Assembly: GCA_964372125.1 (NCBI GenBank)
Contig: CAYJPL010000004.1
Span: forward strand, 26,396-90,395
Source: Tannockella sp964372125
GTDB lineage: Bacteria > Bacillota_I > Bacilli_A > Erysipelotrichales > Coprobacillaceae
Reading direction: 5' to 3'
DNA: 64,000 nucleotides
Shown here: positions 30,242 to 39,172 of the stretch, in pieces
Layout of the letters: each line of letters begins with the position of its first letter
Position numbering within the stretch: the stretch's first letter is position 1
Program-made: the position numbers and the translations under genes
The notes under the pieces: generated by a model
Database searches by the model: none
What the model saw: only the letters and a program-made list of their open reading frames with translations
What the model was told of the DNA's origin: nothing

Positions 30242-32546
30242 TATTGAATTACTAGCTCCGGCTGGAAGCTTTGAAGCACTTGTTGCGGCTGTCCAAAACG
30301 GAGCTAATGCTATTTATATAGGCGGAACCTCATTTAGTGCTAGAGCATCAGCGACAAACTTTACAAACCAACAAATTACTGAAGCAGTAGAATATGTACA
30401 TATGCGCAATGTGAAATTATATGTTGCAGTAAACGTATTATATCAAGATAGTCAATTTGAAGAGCTACATTCATACATATCATTTTTATATACTAGTGGA
30501 GTAGATGCAATTATTGTTCAAGACATTGGTTTACTACATATGGTAAAGCATTCTTTTCCAGATTTTGAAATACATATTTCAACACAAGCAAGTATTAAAG
30601 ATATTGAAGGTGTGGAATTTTATGAAAAGCTCGGTGCAGACCGTGTGGTTTTAGCACGTGAAAATTCTATCGATGAAATTCATACTATTTGTCATAATAC
30701 TAATTTAGACGTTGAGGTATTTGTTCATGGAGCAATTTGTATGGCATATTCTGGACAATGTTTATTTAGTAGTTTTATCGCAAAAAGAAGTGGTAATCAA
30801 GGAACTTGTGGCCAACCTTGCCGTTTACCATATAAACTGTTAATGAATAATATTTCATTATCTACGGATCCATTATACTTACTTTCACCAAAAGATTTAT
30901 GTACAATCGAACATGTTGATAAATTAATTGAGGCAGGTATTCATTCATTTAAGATCGAAGGACGTATGAAACGACCAGAGTACGTTGCTACTGTTGTTGC
31001 TAGTTACAGAAAAGCGATTGATGATTATTTGTCTAAGAAAAACATCCAGGTTAATCAAGAAATTTATAATATGAAAACTATGTTTAATCGCGGATTTACA
31101 AAAGGGCATTTATTTAACGATGATAATTTTACTTCCAAAAAATTTCCTGGTAACAAGGGGATGAAAATAGGGCAAGTTATTCGTTATGATAGTAAGAATT
31201 CATTACTGTTTATACAATTACAAGAGACACTTCGTCAAGAAGATCGTGTTTTATTTAAAGATCAAGATTTAGTTCGAACAATCACTAAGCTATATTTTAA
31301 TAAAAAACTTGTAAATAAAGCTCAGGAAGGTGATATTGTAGCCATTGAGTTAAACATACCAATTAAACCTAATACTCCGGTTTATCGTGTTTACAATCAT
31401 GAATTCGCGCTTTCTTCAAGGTCTACATATCAAAAGGAAAATATTAAGACTCCAATAAATATGTCTTTTACATTACTTGATGATGGTCGAGTTAAACTAC
31501 AAGTATCAACTAATAAACATCAAGTTGAAGTAATATCATCAACATACGTTGAAAAAGCACTTAATGCATCACTTACAAAAGAGCGAATTGTATCACAGCT
31601 CTCAAAGTTAGGAAACACACTTTATTATTGTCAAAATTTTGATGTTACATTTGAAGATGGTTTACAATTTCCAGTAAAAGAATTAAATATTCTTCGCCGA
31701 AATGCAATCGAAATGCTAGATAAAATACGTATTGAATATTCAACAAAAATCATAAAACCAATACAAAATTTAAGTATGACTAGTGTTAATACTAATAAAA
31801 ATATTATCTTAAAAGTTCGAACTATTGAACAACTAAAAAAAGCTATTGAATATAACTGCCAAATTATATACTTTGAAGCAAACGAGCAACTAAGCGATGC
31901 AATTAACATTTATCATGAACATAACTTGGATTTATATATTTATACAACTTACACAACTTCAAAAGATACTGTACTTAAACTCTTAAATATCAAAGATATC
32001 ACGAAAGTTATGGTTGCCTCGTATCAAGCATATATGATTTTAAATGATAAATTTCAACTGTGTCTAGATAGTAACTTTAATATATATAATAGTTATGCAA
32101 CTCAAATATCTAACCATGAAGATGTTGTACTTTCTCGTGAAATATCAATGACACAACTAAAAAAACTAGTAACAAATAAAAATCTTTATTGTTATGTGTA
32201 TGGATATACTCCTGCAATGATAATTAAACATTGTATTATTTCGAATCATTACTTCGATAAAAAGGTAATAGGGTGCAATAAGTGTAAAAAAGGCAGATAC
32301 TGTTTACAAGATCGCAAAAAAAGTATTTTCCAGATTCAAACAGATTCATCATGTAATAATATAATATTAAATGATAGACCATTGTTTTATAAAAATTATA
32401 AATCAATTCCTGTTAATAATTATATACTGGATTTCCAAAATGAGGACGCAAATCAAATGATACCAATTTTAGATTATTACATTAATGAAAAACCGATACG
32501 TAATTTATCTAACTTTATATTTACAAAAGGATATTTTATCGAATAA
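30234..32546 (+). CDS. U32 peptidase-family protein with DUF3656 (RlhA-like RNA hydroxylation)
   Basis: A 770-residue protein. The N-terminal U32 domain shows ELLAPAGSFEALVAAVQNGA and the cysteine cluster CMAYSGQCLF...GTCGQPCR, the ligands expected for an iron-sulfur centre, then FKIEGRMKRPEYVA. A middle domain matches DUF3656, found in E. coli RlhA (23S rRNA C2501 hydroxylation). The C-terminal 250 residues include a second cysteine pair (GCNKCKKGRYC). tRNA hydroxylation (TrhP type) is the other option. It overlaps mtnN by eight bases (ATGCATAA). The peptidase label of the family is historical. Confidence 0.85.
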   Translation: MHNIELLAPAGSFEALVAAVQNGANAIYIGGTSFSARASATNFTNQQITEAVEYVHMRNVKLYVAVNVLYQDSQFEELHSYISFLYTSGVDAIIVQDIGLLHMVKHSFPDFEIHISTQASIKDIEGVEFYEKLGADRVVLARENSIDEIHTICHNTNLDVEVFVHGAICMAYSGQCLFSSFIAKRSGNQGTCGQPCRLPYKLLMNNISLSTDPLYLLSPKDLCTIEHVDKLIEAGIHSFKIEGRMKRPEYVATVVASYRKAIDDYLSKKNIQVNQEIYNMKTMFNRGFTKGHLFNDDNFTSKKFPGNKGMKIGQVIRYDSKNSLLFIQLQETLRQEDRVLFKDQDLVRTITKLYFNKKLVNKAQEGDIVAIELNIPIKPNTPVYRVYNHEFALSSRSTYQKENIKTPINMSFTLLDDGRVKLQVSTNKHQVEVISSTYVEKALNASLTKERIVSQLSKLGNTLYYCQNFDVTFEDGLQFPVKELNILRRNAIEMLDKIRIEYSTKIIKPIQNLSMTSVNTNKNIILKVRTIEQLKKAIEYNCQIIYFEANEQLSDAINIYHEHNLDLYIYTTYTTSKDTVLKLLNIKDITKVMVASYQAYMILNDKFQLCLDSNFNIYNSYATQISNHEDVVLSREISMTQLKKLVTNKNLYCYVYGYTPAMIIKHCIISNHYFDKKVIGCNKCKKGRYCLQDRKKSIFQIQTDSSCNNIILNDRPLFYKNYKSIPVNNYILDFQNEDANQMIPILDYYINEKPIRNLSNFIFTKGYFIE

Positions 32547-32608
32547 TTGTAAAATATATAAATATTATTGTAATATTACTAAAGTAATTACTATTTAACA
32601 AAACTTTC

Positions 32609-32637
32609 TTGCAATATAGTAGGGAAAATGCTAAAAT
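32609..32637 (+). promoter_or_regulatory. Promoter of the XRE regulator
   Basis: TTGCAA (32609-32614), 17-bp spacer ending TGC, TAAAAT (32632-32637). Confidence 0.7.
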
Positions 32638-32657
32638 TACTTTGGAGGATGATTCTT

Positions 32658-32996
32658 ATGACAATTGATTTAGATTTAGCAAAAAGATTAAAATCATACA
32701 GAAATTTCAAGCACCTTACACAAAAAGAAGTTGCTTTACACCTTGAAGTACCTCATTCGGCTATTTCAGACATTGAAAACGGAAAAAGAGATATTACTGT
32801 AGGTGAGCTCAAAATTTTTTCTAACTTATATGGTAGAAGTGTAGAAGAAATTATGAGTGGTAAAAAATATGATTACTATAATATTGCTAACATAGCACGT
32901 CTGTTAACAGAATTACCAGATGACGATTTAAAAGAAGTTATGTTTATAATTGAATACAAACGTAAACGTAACGAAGACCGCCTTAAAAAAGGATAA
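32658..32996 (+). CDS. XRE-family helix-turn-helix regulator
   Basis: A 112-residue protein with an N-terminal lambda-repressor-type HTH (RLKSYRNFKHLTQKEVALHLEV, then PHSAISDIENGKRDIT) at residues about 9-60, and a short C-terminal helical part (LPDDDLKEVMFIIEYKRKRN) probably for dimerisation. The ATG at 32658 is nine bases after GGAGG; one at 32649 overlaps that site. Monocistronic, with its own promoter and terminator. The regulated genes are unknown; no obvious toxin or phage partner is adjacent. Confidence 0.88.
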   Translation: MTIDLDLAKRLKSYRNFKHLTQKEVALHLEVPHSAISDIENGKRDITVGELKIFSNLYGRSVEEIMSGKKYDYYNIANIARLLTELPDDDLKEVMFIIEYKRKRNEDRLKKG

Positions 32997-33033
32997 AATA
33001 AAGACCATATCATATTTGATATGGTCTTTATTT
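32996..33033. terminator. Bidirectional terminator between the XRE gene and the phosphodiesterase
   Basis: AAATAAAGACCATATCA-TATT-TGATATGGTCTTTATTT, a perfect 17-bp stem. Confidence 0.9.
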
Positions 33034-33579
33034 ATTTTTATTTCTATAAGCTTCTTTAATTTTTTCAAGCATAACAATTCCATCCTCTAAAACTTTGTTG
33101 GTACATTCATGATGGTTTTTATGATGATAATATTTAATATCGATGTTGTCATCAATAGAAATAATTGCATAAGTACCAAATTCATATGTAGCACGATTAA
33201 ACATTGTACTACCAGGATTAATGATTAATTTGTTATTGATGTTTGTAATTGCTGGTATATGGGTATGCCCGTGAAAGCATATTTGAACATCCTTTTCATT
33301 CATGAAATTGATTATCTTTTCATATCCTTCATATATTCCAAAAAGGTGACCGTGAGTCAACATTATGTTAATATTATCTTTTTTCACTACAATTACATCT
33401 TCAAACTCTCCATGATCATGATTTCCTTTTACAACATAATATTTCTCTAATAGGGGATTATCTGCTTCAATATCACTGTCACCACAATGAACGTATAAAT
33501 CCATTTCTTTATATTTACTTGTGATGTTTTTTAATGTTTCGTTATCTAAGTGAGAATCACTTACACATAATATCTTCAT
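33028..33579 (-). CDS. YfcE/MJ0936-family metallo-phosphodiesterase
   Basis: A 183-residue calcineurin-like phosphoesterase. Metal motifs: CVSDSHLD at the N-terminus, HCGDSD, VKGNHDHG, LTHGH and GHTHIP, ending with NPGSTMFNR. All ligands are present. Substrates of this family are usually phosphodiesters of unknown identity. It stands alone, converging with the XRE gene; AAAGGAG precedes the start. Confidence 0.9.
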   Translation of the reverse strand: MKILCVSDSHLDNETLKNITSKYKEMDLYVHCGDSDIEADNPLLEKYYVVKGNHDHGEFEDVIVVKKDNINIMLTHGHLFGIYEGYEKIINFMNEKDVQICFHGHTHIPAITNINNKLIINPGSTMFNRATYEFGTYAIISIDDNIDIKYYHHKNHHECTNKVLEDGIVMLEKIKEAYRNKNK

Positions 33580-33714
33580 ACTTTACTCCTTTATTATAAG
33601 TTAACTAATAAATAGTATACACATTAAATACTAATTTTCAATTTAAAATAAATATAATACGATAAATATCATACTTTTAATTATATATAATGGGATATTT
33701 CTAAAATTATAAAA

Positions 33715-33728
33715 AGAAAGTGTTTACA
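33715..33728 (+). promoter_or_regulatory. Candidate catabolite-responsive element (cre)
   Basis: AGAAAGTGTTTACA matches 12 of 14 positions of a common cre form and overlaps the -35 of the PTS IIB gene, where CcpA binding would repress. Based on recalled consensus only. Confidence 0.4.
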
Positions 33729-33751
33729 ATTTACTATATAATTGCTAGAAT
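33723..33751 (+). promoter_or_regulatory. Promoter of the PTS IIB gene
   Basis: TTTACA (33723-33728), 17-bp spacer ending TGC, TAGAAT (33746-33751). Confidence 0.7.
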
Positions 33752-33781
33752 ATATGTATAAACAAAAAAGGAGTGTAAACT

Positions 33782-34099
33782 ATGAAAAATATTTTATTAG
33801 TATGTTCGGCAGGTATGTCAACAAGTTTGTTAGTAACTAAAATGGAGGCAGCAGCTAAAGATGCAGGTGTAGAGTGTACAATCTTTGCATTACCTTTCTC
33901 TGATGCACCAAGAGTATTAGAAGAAGTTGACGTAATTATGTTAGGACCACAAGTTCGTTTCCAAAGAGCTGCAATTGAAAAATTAGCAGAAGGACGTAAA
34001 GGTGGAAAAATCCCAGTTGACGTAATCGACATGAGAGATTATGGTACAATGAACGGTAAATCTGTTTTTGAAACAGCTATGAAATTATTAGGTGAATAA
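33782..34099 (+). CDS. PTS lactose/cellobiose-family IIB component
   Basis: A 105-residue phosphocarrier domain. The phosphorylated cysteine is C8 in the loop LLVCSAGMSTSLLV. The fold end, GPQVRFQ, also fits the CelA group. IIA and IIC partners are absent from the window, and the gene has its own promoter and terminator, so it must work with a permease encoded elsewhere, or in signalling. Imported sugar cannot be told. Confidence 0.92.
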   Translation: MKNILLVCSAGMSTSLLVTKMEAAAKDAGVECTIFALPFSDAPRVLEEVDVIMLGPQVRFQRAAIEKLAEGRKGGKIPVDVIDMRDYGTMNGKSVFETAMKLLGE

Positions 34100-34113
34100 T
34101 CGCATATAAAATG

Positions 34114-34147
34114 AACTGTAATTAGTAATTAATTACAGTTTTTTTTA
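34114..34147 (+). terminator. Terminator of the PTS IIB gene
   Basis: AACTGTAATT pairs with AATTACAGTT, followed by eight or more T residues. Confidence 0.85.
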
Positions 34148-34180
34148 TTTTATTATTTAGACTGACTATTTTATAATAGA

Positions 34181-34195
34181 ATTTTATGCTATAAT
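34181..34195 (+). promoter_or_regulatory. Extended -10 promoter of the ACT/UPF0210 pair
   Basis: ATTTTATGCTATAAT; the same 15-mer stands upstream of xerD on the minus strand. Confidence 0.6.
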
Positions 34196-34220
34196 ATCGT
34201 AAATAATAAGGAGGATAATT

Positions 34221-34493
34221 ATGGAAAAGGGTATAATCACAGTAGTAGGTAAAGATCAAGTAGGTATCATCGCTAAAATATGTAGTTTTCTTGCAGAAAA
34301 CGAGATGAATATCTTAGATATTTCTCAAACAATCATTCAAGGATATTTCAATATGATGATGGTTGTTGATGTTACATCTATAAAAGATAACCTGGGGGAA
34401 GTTTGTGATGAAATCACAGAGTTAGGTTCTGACATTGGTGTAAACATTAAATTGCAACATGAAGATATTTTTAATAAAATGCATCGTATATAA
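34221..34493 (+). CDS. ACT domain protein (UPF0237 family)
   Basis: A 90-residue single ACT domain (IITVVGKDQVGIIAKICSFLAENEMNILDISQTI split over the first 40 residues), a small-ligand-binding regulatory fold. It precedes the UPF0210 gene by 11 bases, a pairing conserved in streptococci and many Bacillota. Ligand unknown; amino acids or folate-related compounds are typical for ACT domains. Confidence 0.9.
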   Translation: MEKGIITVVGKDQVGIIAKICSFLAENEMNILDISQTIIQGYFNMMMVVDVTSIKDNLGEVCDEITELGSDIGVNIKLQHEDIFNKMHRI

Positions 34494-34504
34494 AGGAGAT
34501 TTGT

Positions 34505-35869
34505 ATGATTAATATATTTGAGGTAAATGAAACAAATAAAATGATTGAACAAGAAAATCTTGATGTGCGTACTATTACATTAGGAATTAGCTTGTTAGAT
34601 TGTATGGATAGTAATGTGGATGTTGTATGTGATAACATCTACACTAAGATTACTACACTTGCAAAAGACTTGGTATCGACAGGAAAAGATATTGAAAAGA
34701 AATATGGTATACCAATAGTAAATAAAAGAATTAGTGTTACACCAATTGGTTTTGTTGGTGCAAATGCATGTAAGTCAACTGCTGATTTTGTGAAAATCGC
34801 AAAGACCCTAGATAAATGTGCACTTGAAACGGGCGTGAATTTTATCGGGGGATACTCTGCAATCGTTTCAAAAGGAATGACAAAGTCTGAAGAATTACTT
34901 ATTCGTTCAATTCCAGAAGCAATGAAAGTAACTGGACATGTATGCAGTTCAGTGAATGTTGGTTCATCAAAAACAGGAATTAATATGGATGCAGTTAAAT
35001 TAATGGGTGAAATCATCAAAGAAACTGCTACTTTAACAAAAGAAAATGATTCAATCGGATGTGCTAAACTAGTCGTATTGTGCAATGCACCTGATGATAA
35101 TCCATTTATGGCTGGAGCATTCCACGGGGTGACTGAGGCTGATGCTGTAATTCACGTTGGTGTAAGCGGCCCTGGAGTTGTAAAGAACGCTATCGCGACT
35201 GCAAAGGGGAAAGACTTTGGTGAGCTTTGTGAAACAATTAAGAAAACTGCTTTTAAAATCACACGTGTAGGACAACTAGTTGCATTAGAAGCGTCAGAAA
35301 GATTAAATATTCCTTTTGGAATTATTGACTTATCTCTTGCACCAACTCCTGCAATTGGCGATAGTATTGCTGATTGCTTAGAAGGTATGGGGCTTGAAAG
35401 TGTTGGATGTCCTGGTACTACAGCTGCACTAGCAATCTTGAATGATCAAGTTAAAAAAGGTGGAGTAATGGCTAGCTCTTATGTTGGTGGTTTATCTGGA
35501 GCCTTTATACCTGTAAGTGAAGATCAAGGTATGATTGATGCAGTAATTAGAGGATCGCTTTCACTAGAAAAACTTGAGGCAATGACTTGTGTATGCTCGG
35601 TAGGCTTAGATATGATAGCTATCCCAGGAGATACATCAAATACAATTTTATCTGGTATAATTGCTGATGAAATGGCAATCGGTATGATTAATCAAAAAAC
35701 AACTGCAGTTCGAATTATTCCAGTTGTAGGTAAAACTGTTGGAGAGATTGTAGAGTTTGGTGGTTTACTTGGATATGCACCAATTATGCCAGTAAGTACA
35801 TTTGAATGTGCAGATTTTATTAATCGTGGTGGAAGAATTCCAGCACCAATACATAGCTTTAAAAACTAA
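34505..35869 (+). CDS. UPF0210/PFL family protein (DUF711)
   Basis: A 454-residue protein of the DUF711 family, structurally related to glycyl-radical enzymes of the pyruvate formate-lyase fold. Family features seen are RTITLGISLLDC, NFIGGYSAIVSKGMT, GAFHGVTEADAVIHVGVSG and GAFIPVSEDQGMI. There is no obvious C-terminal glycyl radical loop (RVxGY), so radical chemistry is doubtful. Always found with the small ACT protein, which probably regulates it. Function unknown. Confidence 0.9.
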   Translation: MINIFEVNETNKMIEQENLDVRTITLGISLLDCMDSNVDVVCDNIYTKITTLAKDLVSTGKDIEKKYGIPIVNKRISVTPIGFVGANACKSTADFVKIAKTLDKCALETGVNFIGGYSAIVSKGMTKSEELLIRSIPEAMKVTGHVCSSVNVGSSKTGINMDAVKLMGEIIKETATLTKENDSIGCAKLVVLCNAPDDNPFMAGAFHGVTEADAVIHVGVSGPGVVKNAIATAKGKDFGELCETIKKTAFKITRVGQLVALEASERLNIPFGIIDLSLAPTPAIGDSIADCLEGMGLESVGCPGTTAALAILNDQVKKGGVMASSYVGGLSGAFIPVSEDQGMIDAVIRGSLSLEKLEAMTCVCSVGLDMIAIPGDTSNTILSGIIADEMAIGMINQKTTAVRIIPVVGKTVGEIVEFGGLLGYAPIMPVSTFECADFINRGGRIPAPIHSFKN

Positions 35870-35896
35870 AGAGACAGTCACTGTCTCTTCTTTTTT
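35870..35896 (+). terminator. Terminator after UPF0210
   Basis: GAGACAG-TCA-CTGTCTC followed by TTCTTTTTT; directly upstream of the ribosome site of the next gene, so read-through may feed it. Confidence 0.8.
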
Positions 35897-35909
35897 GAAA
35901 GGAGACATT

Positions 35910-37112
35910 ATGTTACAAATATATAATAATACATCTTCTAGTGAAGAAATTAGAGTTAATTTTGAACTATTCGATAATAAAAATGGTGAGTTATTATTTC
36001 AAAATTTGATTTCAATCGCAGATGAATATTATCTTGATAAAGATCTATGGAAGAGTATGATTGTGCATCTATTAGTAAATCATGAAAATAGTTTTTCACT
36101 TGCACTAGAAAGAAAACAAAAAATATCACCATTACTAAAAGCTGTAGTTATCGAGGATTTAAAACTTATTTTTAAAATGTATAATAATGAATTGAATTTT
36201 ATAAAAGAGCCATTTTTATCGTTAATTAGAAACTATGAAAGTTCAAAGCATTTAAAAAATAGAGAAATACATGATATGTTAGTTAATTTACAATGCTCAC
36301 TGTCTAATGCAACTGATGAACTTGAGTTTTATGATTGCTTAGTTGAACATTATACAAAATATGGAGTTGCAAAGTACGGGTTAAATAAAGCCTTTCGATA
36401 TTTCCAAGAGGAAATAGTACCAATTATACACATTGGGAATGATTCTCTTGATGATTTAGTTGGTTTGGAATTCCAATCAAAGTTGTTAGTAGATAATACC
36501 GAAGCCTTTTTAAATGACAAAAACGCAAACAATGTGTTATTATATGGAGACAGCGGAACTGGTAAATCTACAAGTGTAAAGGCATTACTTAACAAATATT
36601 ATAAAGACGGATTACGTATGGTTGAAGTATATAAACATCAATTTATTGCACTTCCAAAAATTATTCAAGAATTACAATCAAGAAATTATAAGTTTATAAT
36701 ATTTATGGATGATTTATCTTTTGAAGAGTTTGAAGTAGAATATAAATACTTAAAAGCCGTTATAGAGGGTGGATTAGAAAAAAAACCGGACAATGTTTTG
36801 ATATATGCAACTAGTAATCGTAGACATTTAATTAAACAAACTTGGACACAAAGACAAGGTGATGAGGTACATGTAAATGATACAAGACAAGAGACATTGT
36901 CATTAAGTACTCGTTTTGGTTTATCTATTTTATATGGAAAGCCTGATAAGTTTCAGTATTTAGAAATAGTTGATGAACTTGCAAAAATAAATAACATTCA
37001 AATACAAAGAGAATTATTACACTCAAAATCACTTACATGGGCAATACGTCATGGTGGATATTCTGGTAGGGTAGCAATTCAATTTATGCAAGCACTTGTA
37101 ATAGAAAAGTAG
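35910..37112 (+). CDS. DUF815 family AAA+ ATPase
   Basis: A 400-residue protein with a helical N-terminal half and a C-terminal P-loop ATPase. Walker A is LLYGDSGTGKSTSVKA and Walker B FIIFMDDLSFEEFE; ATSNRRHL fits sensor 1, and the end segment WAIRHGGYSGRVAIQF is typical of DUF815. Role unknown. The start at 35910 has AAAGGAG; the frame extends upstream to 35802 through the terminator without a start signal. It is eight bases before the DUF2156-GNAT gene and forms an operon with it. Confidence 0.88.
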   Translation: MLQIYNNTSSSEEIRVNFELFDNKNGELLFQNLISIADEYYLDKDLWKSMIVHLLVNHENSFSLALERKQKISPLLKAVVIEDLKLIFKMYNNELNFIKEPFLSLIRNYESSKHLKNREIHDMLVNLQCSLSNATDELEFYDCLVEHYTKYGVAKYGLNKAFRYFQEEIVPIIHIGNDSLDDLVGLEFQSKLLVDNTEAFLNDKNANNVLLYGDSGTGKSTSVKALLNKYYKDGLRMVEVYKHQFIALPKIIQELQSRNYKFIIFMDDLSFEEFEVEYKYLKAVIEGGLEKKPDNVLIYATSNRRHLIKQTWTQRQGDEVHVNDTRQETLSLSTRFGLSILYGKPDKFQYLEIVDELAKINNIQIQRELLHSKSLTWAIRHGGYSGRVAIQFMQALVIEK

Positions 37113-37119
37113 GAGATTT

Positions 37120-38832
37120 ATGAAAAAATTAACGTTAGAAGATTACAACTTAATAAAACCTTATTTTGATAAGGTGAATTATCCAGGTTATAATTATGAT
37201 TTTACAACACTGATGATGTGGAAAGATGTATATAAATCAGAGTATGAAATACATGATGATTATTTATTAATTTTACATACATTTAGGGACATTCGCTTTT
37301 TTATCATGCCTTATTGCAGTGTAGATGCAATTGACGATGCATTTATATATATGAAAGAGTATGCAAATAAGAATGGATTTACGTTTTATCTAGATGCAGT
37401 AAGTCCTAAAATAATGAATCATTTAAAAAGTATATATAAAAAAGAGTTATTATACATTAAAACACCTGATTATTATGATTATGTGTACTCATATGAAACA
37501 TTAGTTACATTACGTGGTAAAAAGATGCAAAAACGAAGAAATCACTTTAATGCATTCTTAAATAGTGAAGTCAAATATTCATATAAAAATTATGATGATA
37601 GTGATTATTCTAACGTTATTGACTTTTATGATAAATGGTATTTACTACATCCGGATATTAAAGAAGATGTAAAAGAACGTAGTGGGATATCTACTTTACT
37701 TCAAAACATGGATATACTTAATGTAAAGGCGGGGTGTATTTATCATGATACAACACTTGTAGCATTTACTATTGCATCATTGATTCATGGTGATACAGTA
37801 CATATTCATGTTGAAAAAGCAGATAAGGATATCCGTGGATTATATGTTGCTATTAACAAAATGTTTTTGGAAGAAAATTTTACAAATGCAACATACGTTA
37901 ATCGCGAAGAAGATATGGGATATGATCATTTGCGACATGCAAAAAGAGCTATGCATCCACTTTTTCAAGTAGAAAAATATTGCATTGTAGAAAACAATAT
38001 CGAAATTTCTTTACTACAAACAGACAAAGAATTACAAGAAGTAAAAGAACTTTGGCAAAATTTATTTGTAGATGAAGATAGTCAGTCAACAGAGTTCTAT
38101 TTTAACAATGTATACAAACCATCAAATATTGATATCTTTTTAGCAAAAGATAAAGGACAAATAGTCGGTATGCTACAAATCAGAGAGTATGAAATTCACA
38201 AACAAAATAATGTATATTTTATATTAGGAGTAGGGACCAAAGAAGAATATCGATATAACGGAATTTTAGACAAAATGATGGATTATATATACAAATATCC
38301 TAAATTTAATAATAAAAGACTATTTTTGCAAGCCTATAATCCTGAAATATATGAAAAGTACGGATTTAAAAAACAATTATTCATGAAAAAATATGATATC
38401 GATAAATCTTTAATTCCAAAAAAAGATTTAATTAATAGCGAATTTAATGTTAATGATTTAGTGAATTTATATAATCAGTATTGTGGAAATTTTAATTCGC
38501 ATTATTGTCGCGATAAAGAGTACTACGCAAACTATTTAATACCAAGATGTGAAGTATTTAATCAATCTATTGTTACTGTATACGAAAATGGAGTATTGGA
38601 TTCTTATGCCGTATATAGCATAAACAACAACAAGGTGTCTATAAGTGAATTAATATACACTAATAAGGAATCAGTATTAAAAATACTATCTATGTTTACT
38701 AGTAATGATACAATAGAGCTTATTATTGATTCTAGTATTGAGTTACCAGGTGAATACACTTTAATCAATACTATGATGACAAATGATAATTATATAATCA
38801 ATGATAATATATATATTAACGAAATATATTAA
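37120..38832 (+). CDS. DUF2156 domain fused to an Eis-like GNAT acetyltransferase
   Basis: A 570-residue protein with two acyltransferase-like halves. Residues 1 to about 290 match DUF2156, the catalytic-domain type of MprF lysyl-phosphatidylglycerol synthases and related aminoacyl transfer proteins (MQKRRNHFNAFL; FTIASLIHGDTVHIHVEKAD; NREEDMGYDHLRHAKRAM). From about 295 a GNAT domain follows, with VGMLQIREYE and an acetyl-CoA loop GVGTKEEYRYNGILDKMM, then YEKYGFKKQ, and an Eis-like C-terminal part. No transmembrane helices are evident, so this is not an MprF flippase. Substrate unknown. Confidence 0.75.
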   Translation: MKKLTLEDYNLIKPYFDKVNYPGYNYDFTTLMMWKDVYKSEYEIHDDYLLILHTFRDIRFFIMPYCSVDAIDDAFIYMKEYANKNGFTFYLDAVSPKIMNHLKSIYKKELLYIKTPDYYDYVYSYETLVTLRGKKMQKRRNHFNAFLNSEVKYSYKNYDDSDYSNVIDFYDKWYLLHPDIKEDVKERSGISTLLQNMDILNVKAGCIYHDTTLVAFTIASLIHGDTVHIHVEKADKDIRGLYVAINKMFLEENFTNATYVNREEDMGYDHLRHAKRAMHPLFQVEKYCIVENNIEISLLQTDKELQEVKELWQNLFVDEDSQSTEFYFNNVYKPSNIDIFLAKDKGQIVGMLQIREYEIHKQNNVYFILGVGTKEEYRYNGILDKMMDYIYKYPKFNNKRLFLQAYNPEIYEKYGFKKQLFMKKYDIDKSLIPKKDLINSEFNVNDLVNLYNQYCGNFNSHYCRDKEYYANYLIPRCEVFNQSIVTVYENGVLDSYAVYSINNNKVSISELIYTNKESVLKILSMFTSNDTIELIIDSSIELPGEYTLINTMMTNDNYIINDNIYINEIY

Positions 38833-38863
38833 AAGAGGACTGTTATTTATACAGTCCTCTTTT
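38831..38863 (+). terminator. Terminator of the DUF815/DUF2156 operon
   Basis: AAAAGAGGACTGT pairs with ACAGTCCTCTTTT. Confidence 0.85.
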
Positions 38864-38902
38864 AAACATACACAACTTCGCATAATGTATGTTATGTGTA
38901 TT

Positions 38903-39172
38903 TTATAATGTAGAAAATATAAGAATAATTTGTGCAGCAGTAAATACTACACCAAAAATTAATTCTACAATAAATATATGTAATTTTGATATTTGATAAT
39001 TTCTATATAAGGCTATCATTGCAACTACATTTAATAATAATGTGAATAAACTAGTTAATATAACCAAAATACCATTTGTAAATTGGATTGCAAATGCAAA
39101 CACAATCCAACCTACAAAGTAAGCACCTAAGGCTAAGTTTATTAATTTTTTCGTTTCTTTTTGTTCCATCAT
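38903..39172 (-). CDS. Small integral membrane protein of unknown function
   Basis: An 89-residue protein with three hydrophobic segments (LALGAYFVGWIVFAFAI; ILVILTSLFTLLLNVVAMIAL; IFIVELIFGVVFTAAQIILI) and a short charged N-terminus. I do not recognise the family. Its ATG overlaps the deoB stop by one base (TAATG; a second ATG follows directly), so it is translated as the third gene of xerD-deoB. This coupling supports its being real. Confidence 0.7.
   Translation of the reverse strand: MMEQKETKKLINLALGAYFVGWIVFAFAIQFTNGILVILTSLFTLLLNVVAMIALYRNYQISKLHIFIVELIFGVVFTAAQIILIFSTL

Noticed and set aside
34505..35869. Active glycyl-radical enzyme
   Set aside because: The fold family is related to PFL, but no C-terminal glycyl radical motif is visible and no activase is adjacent.
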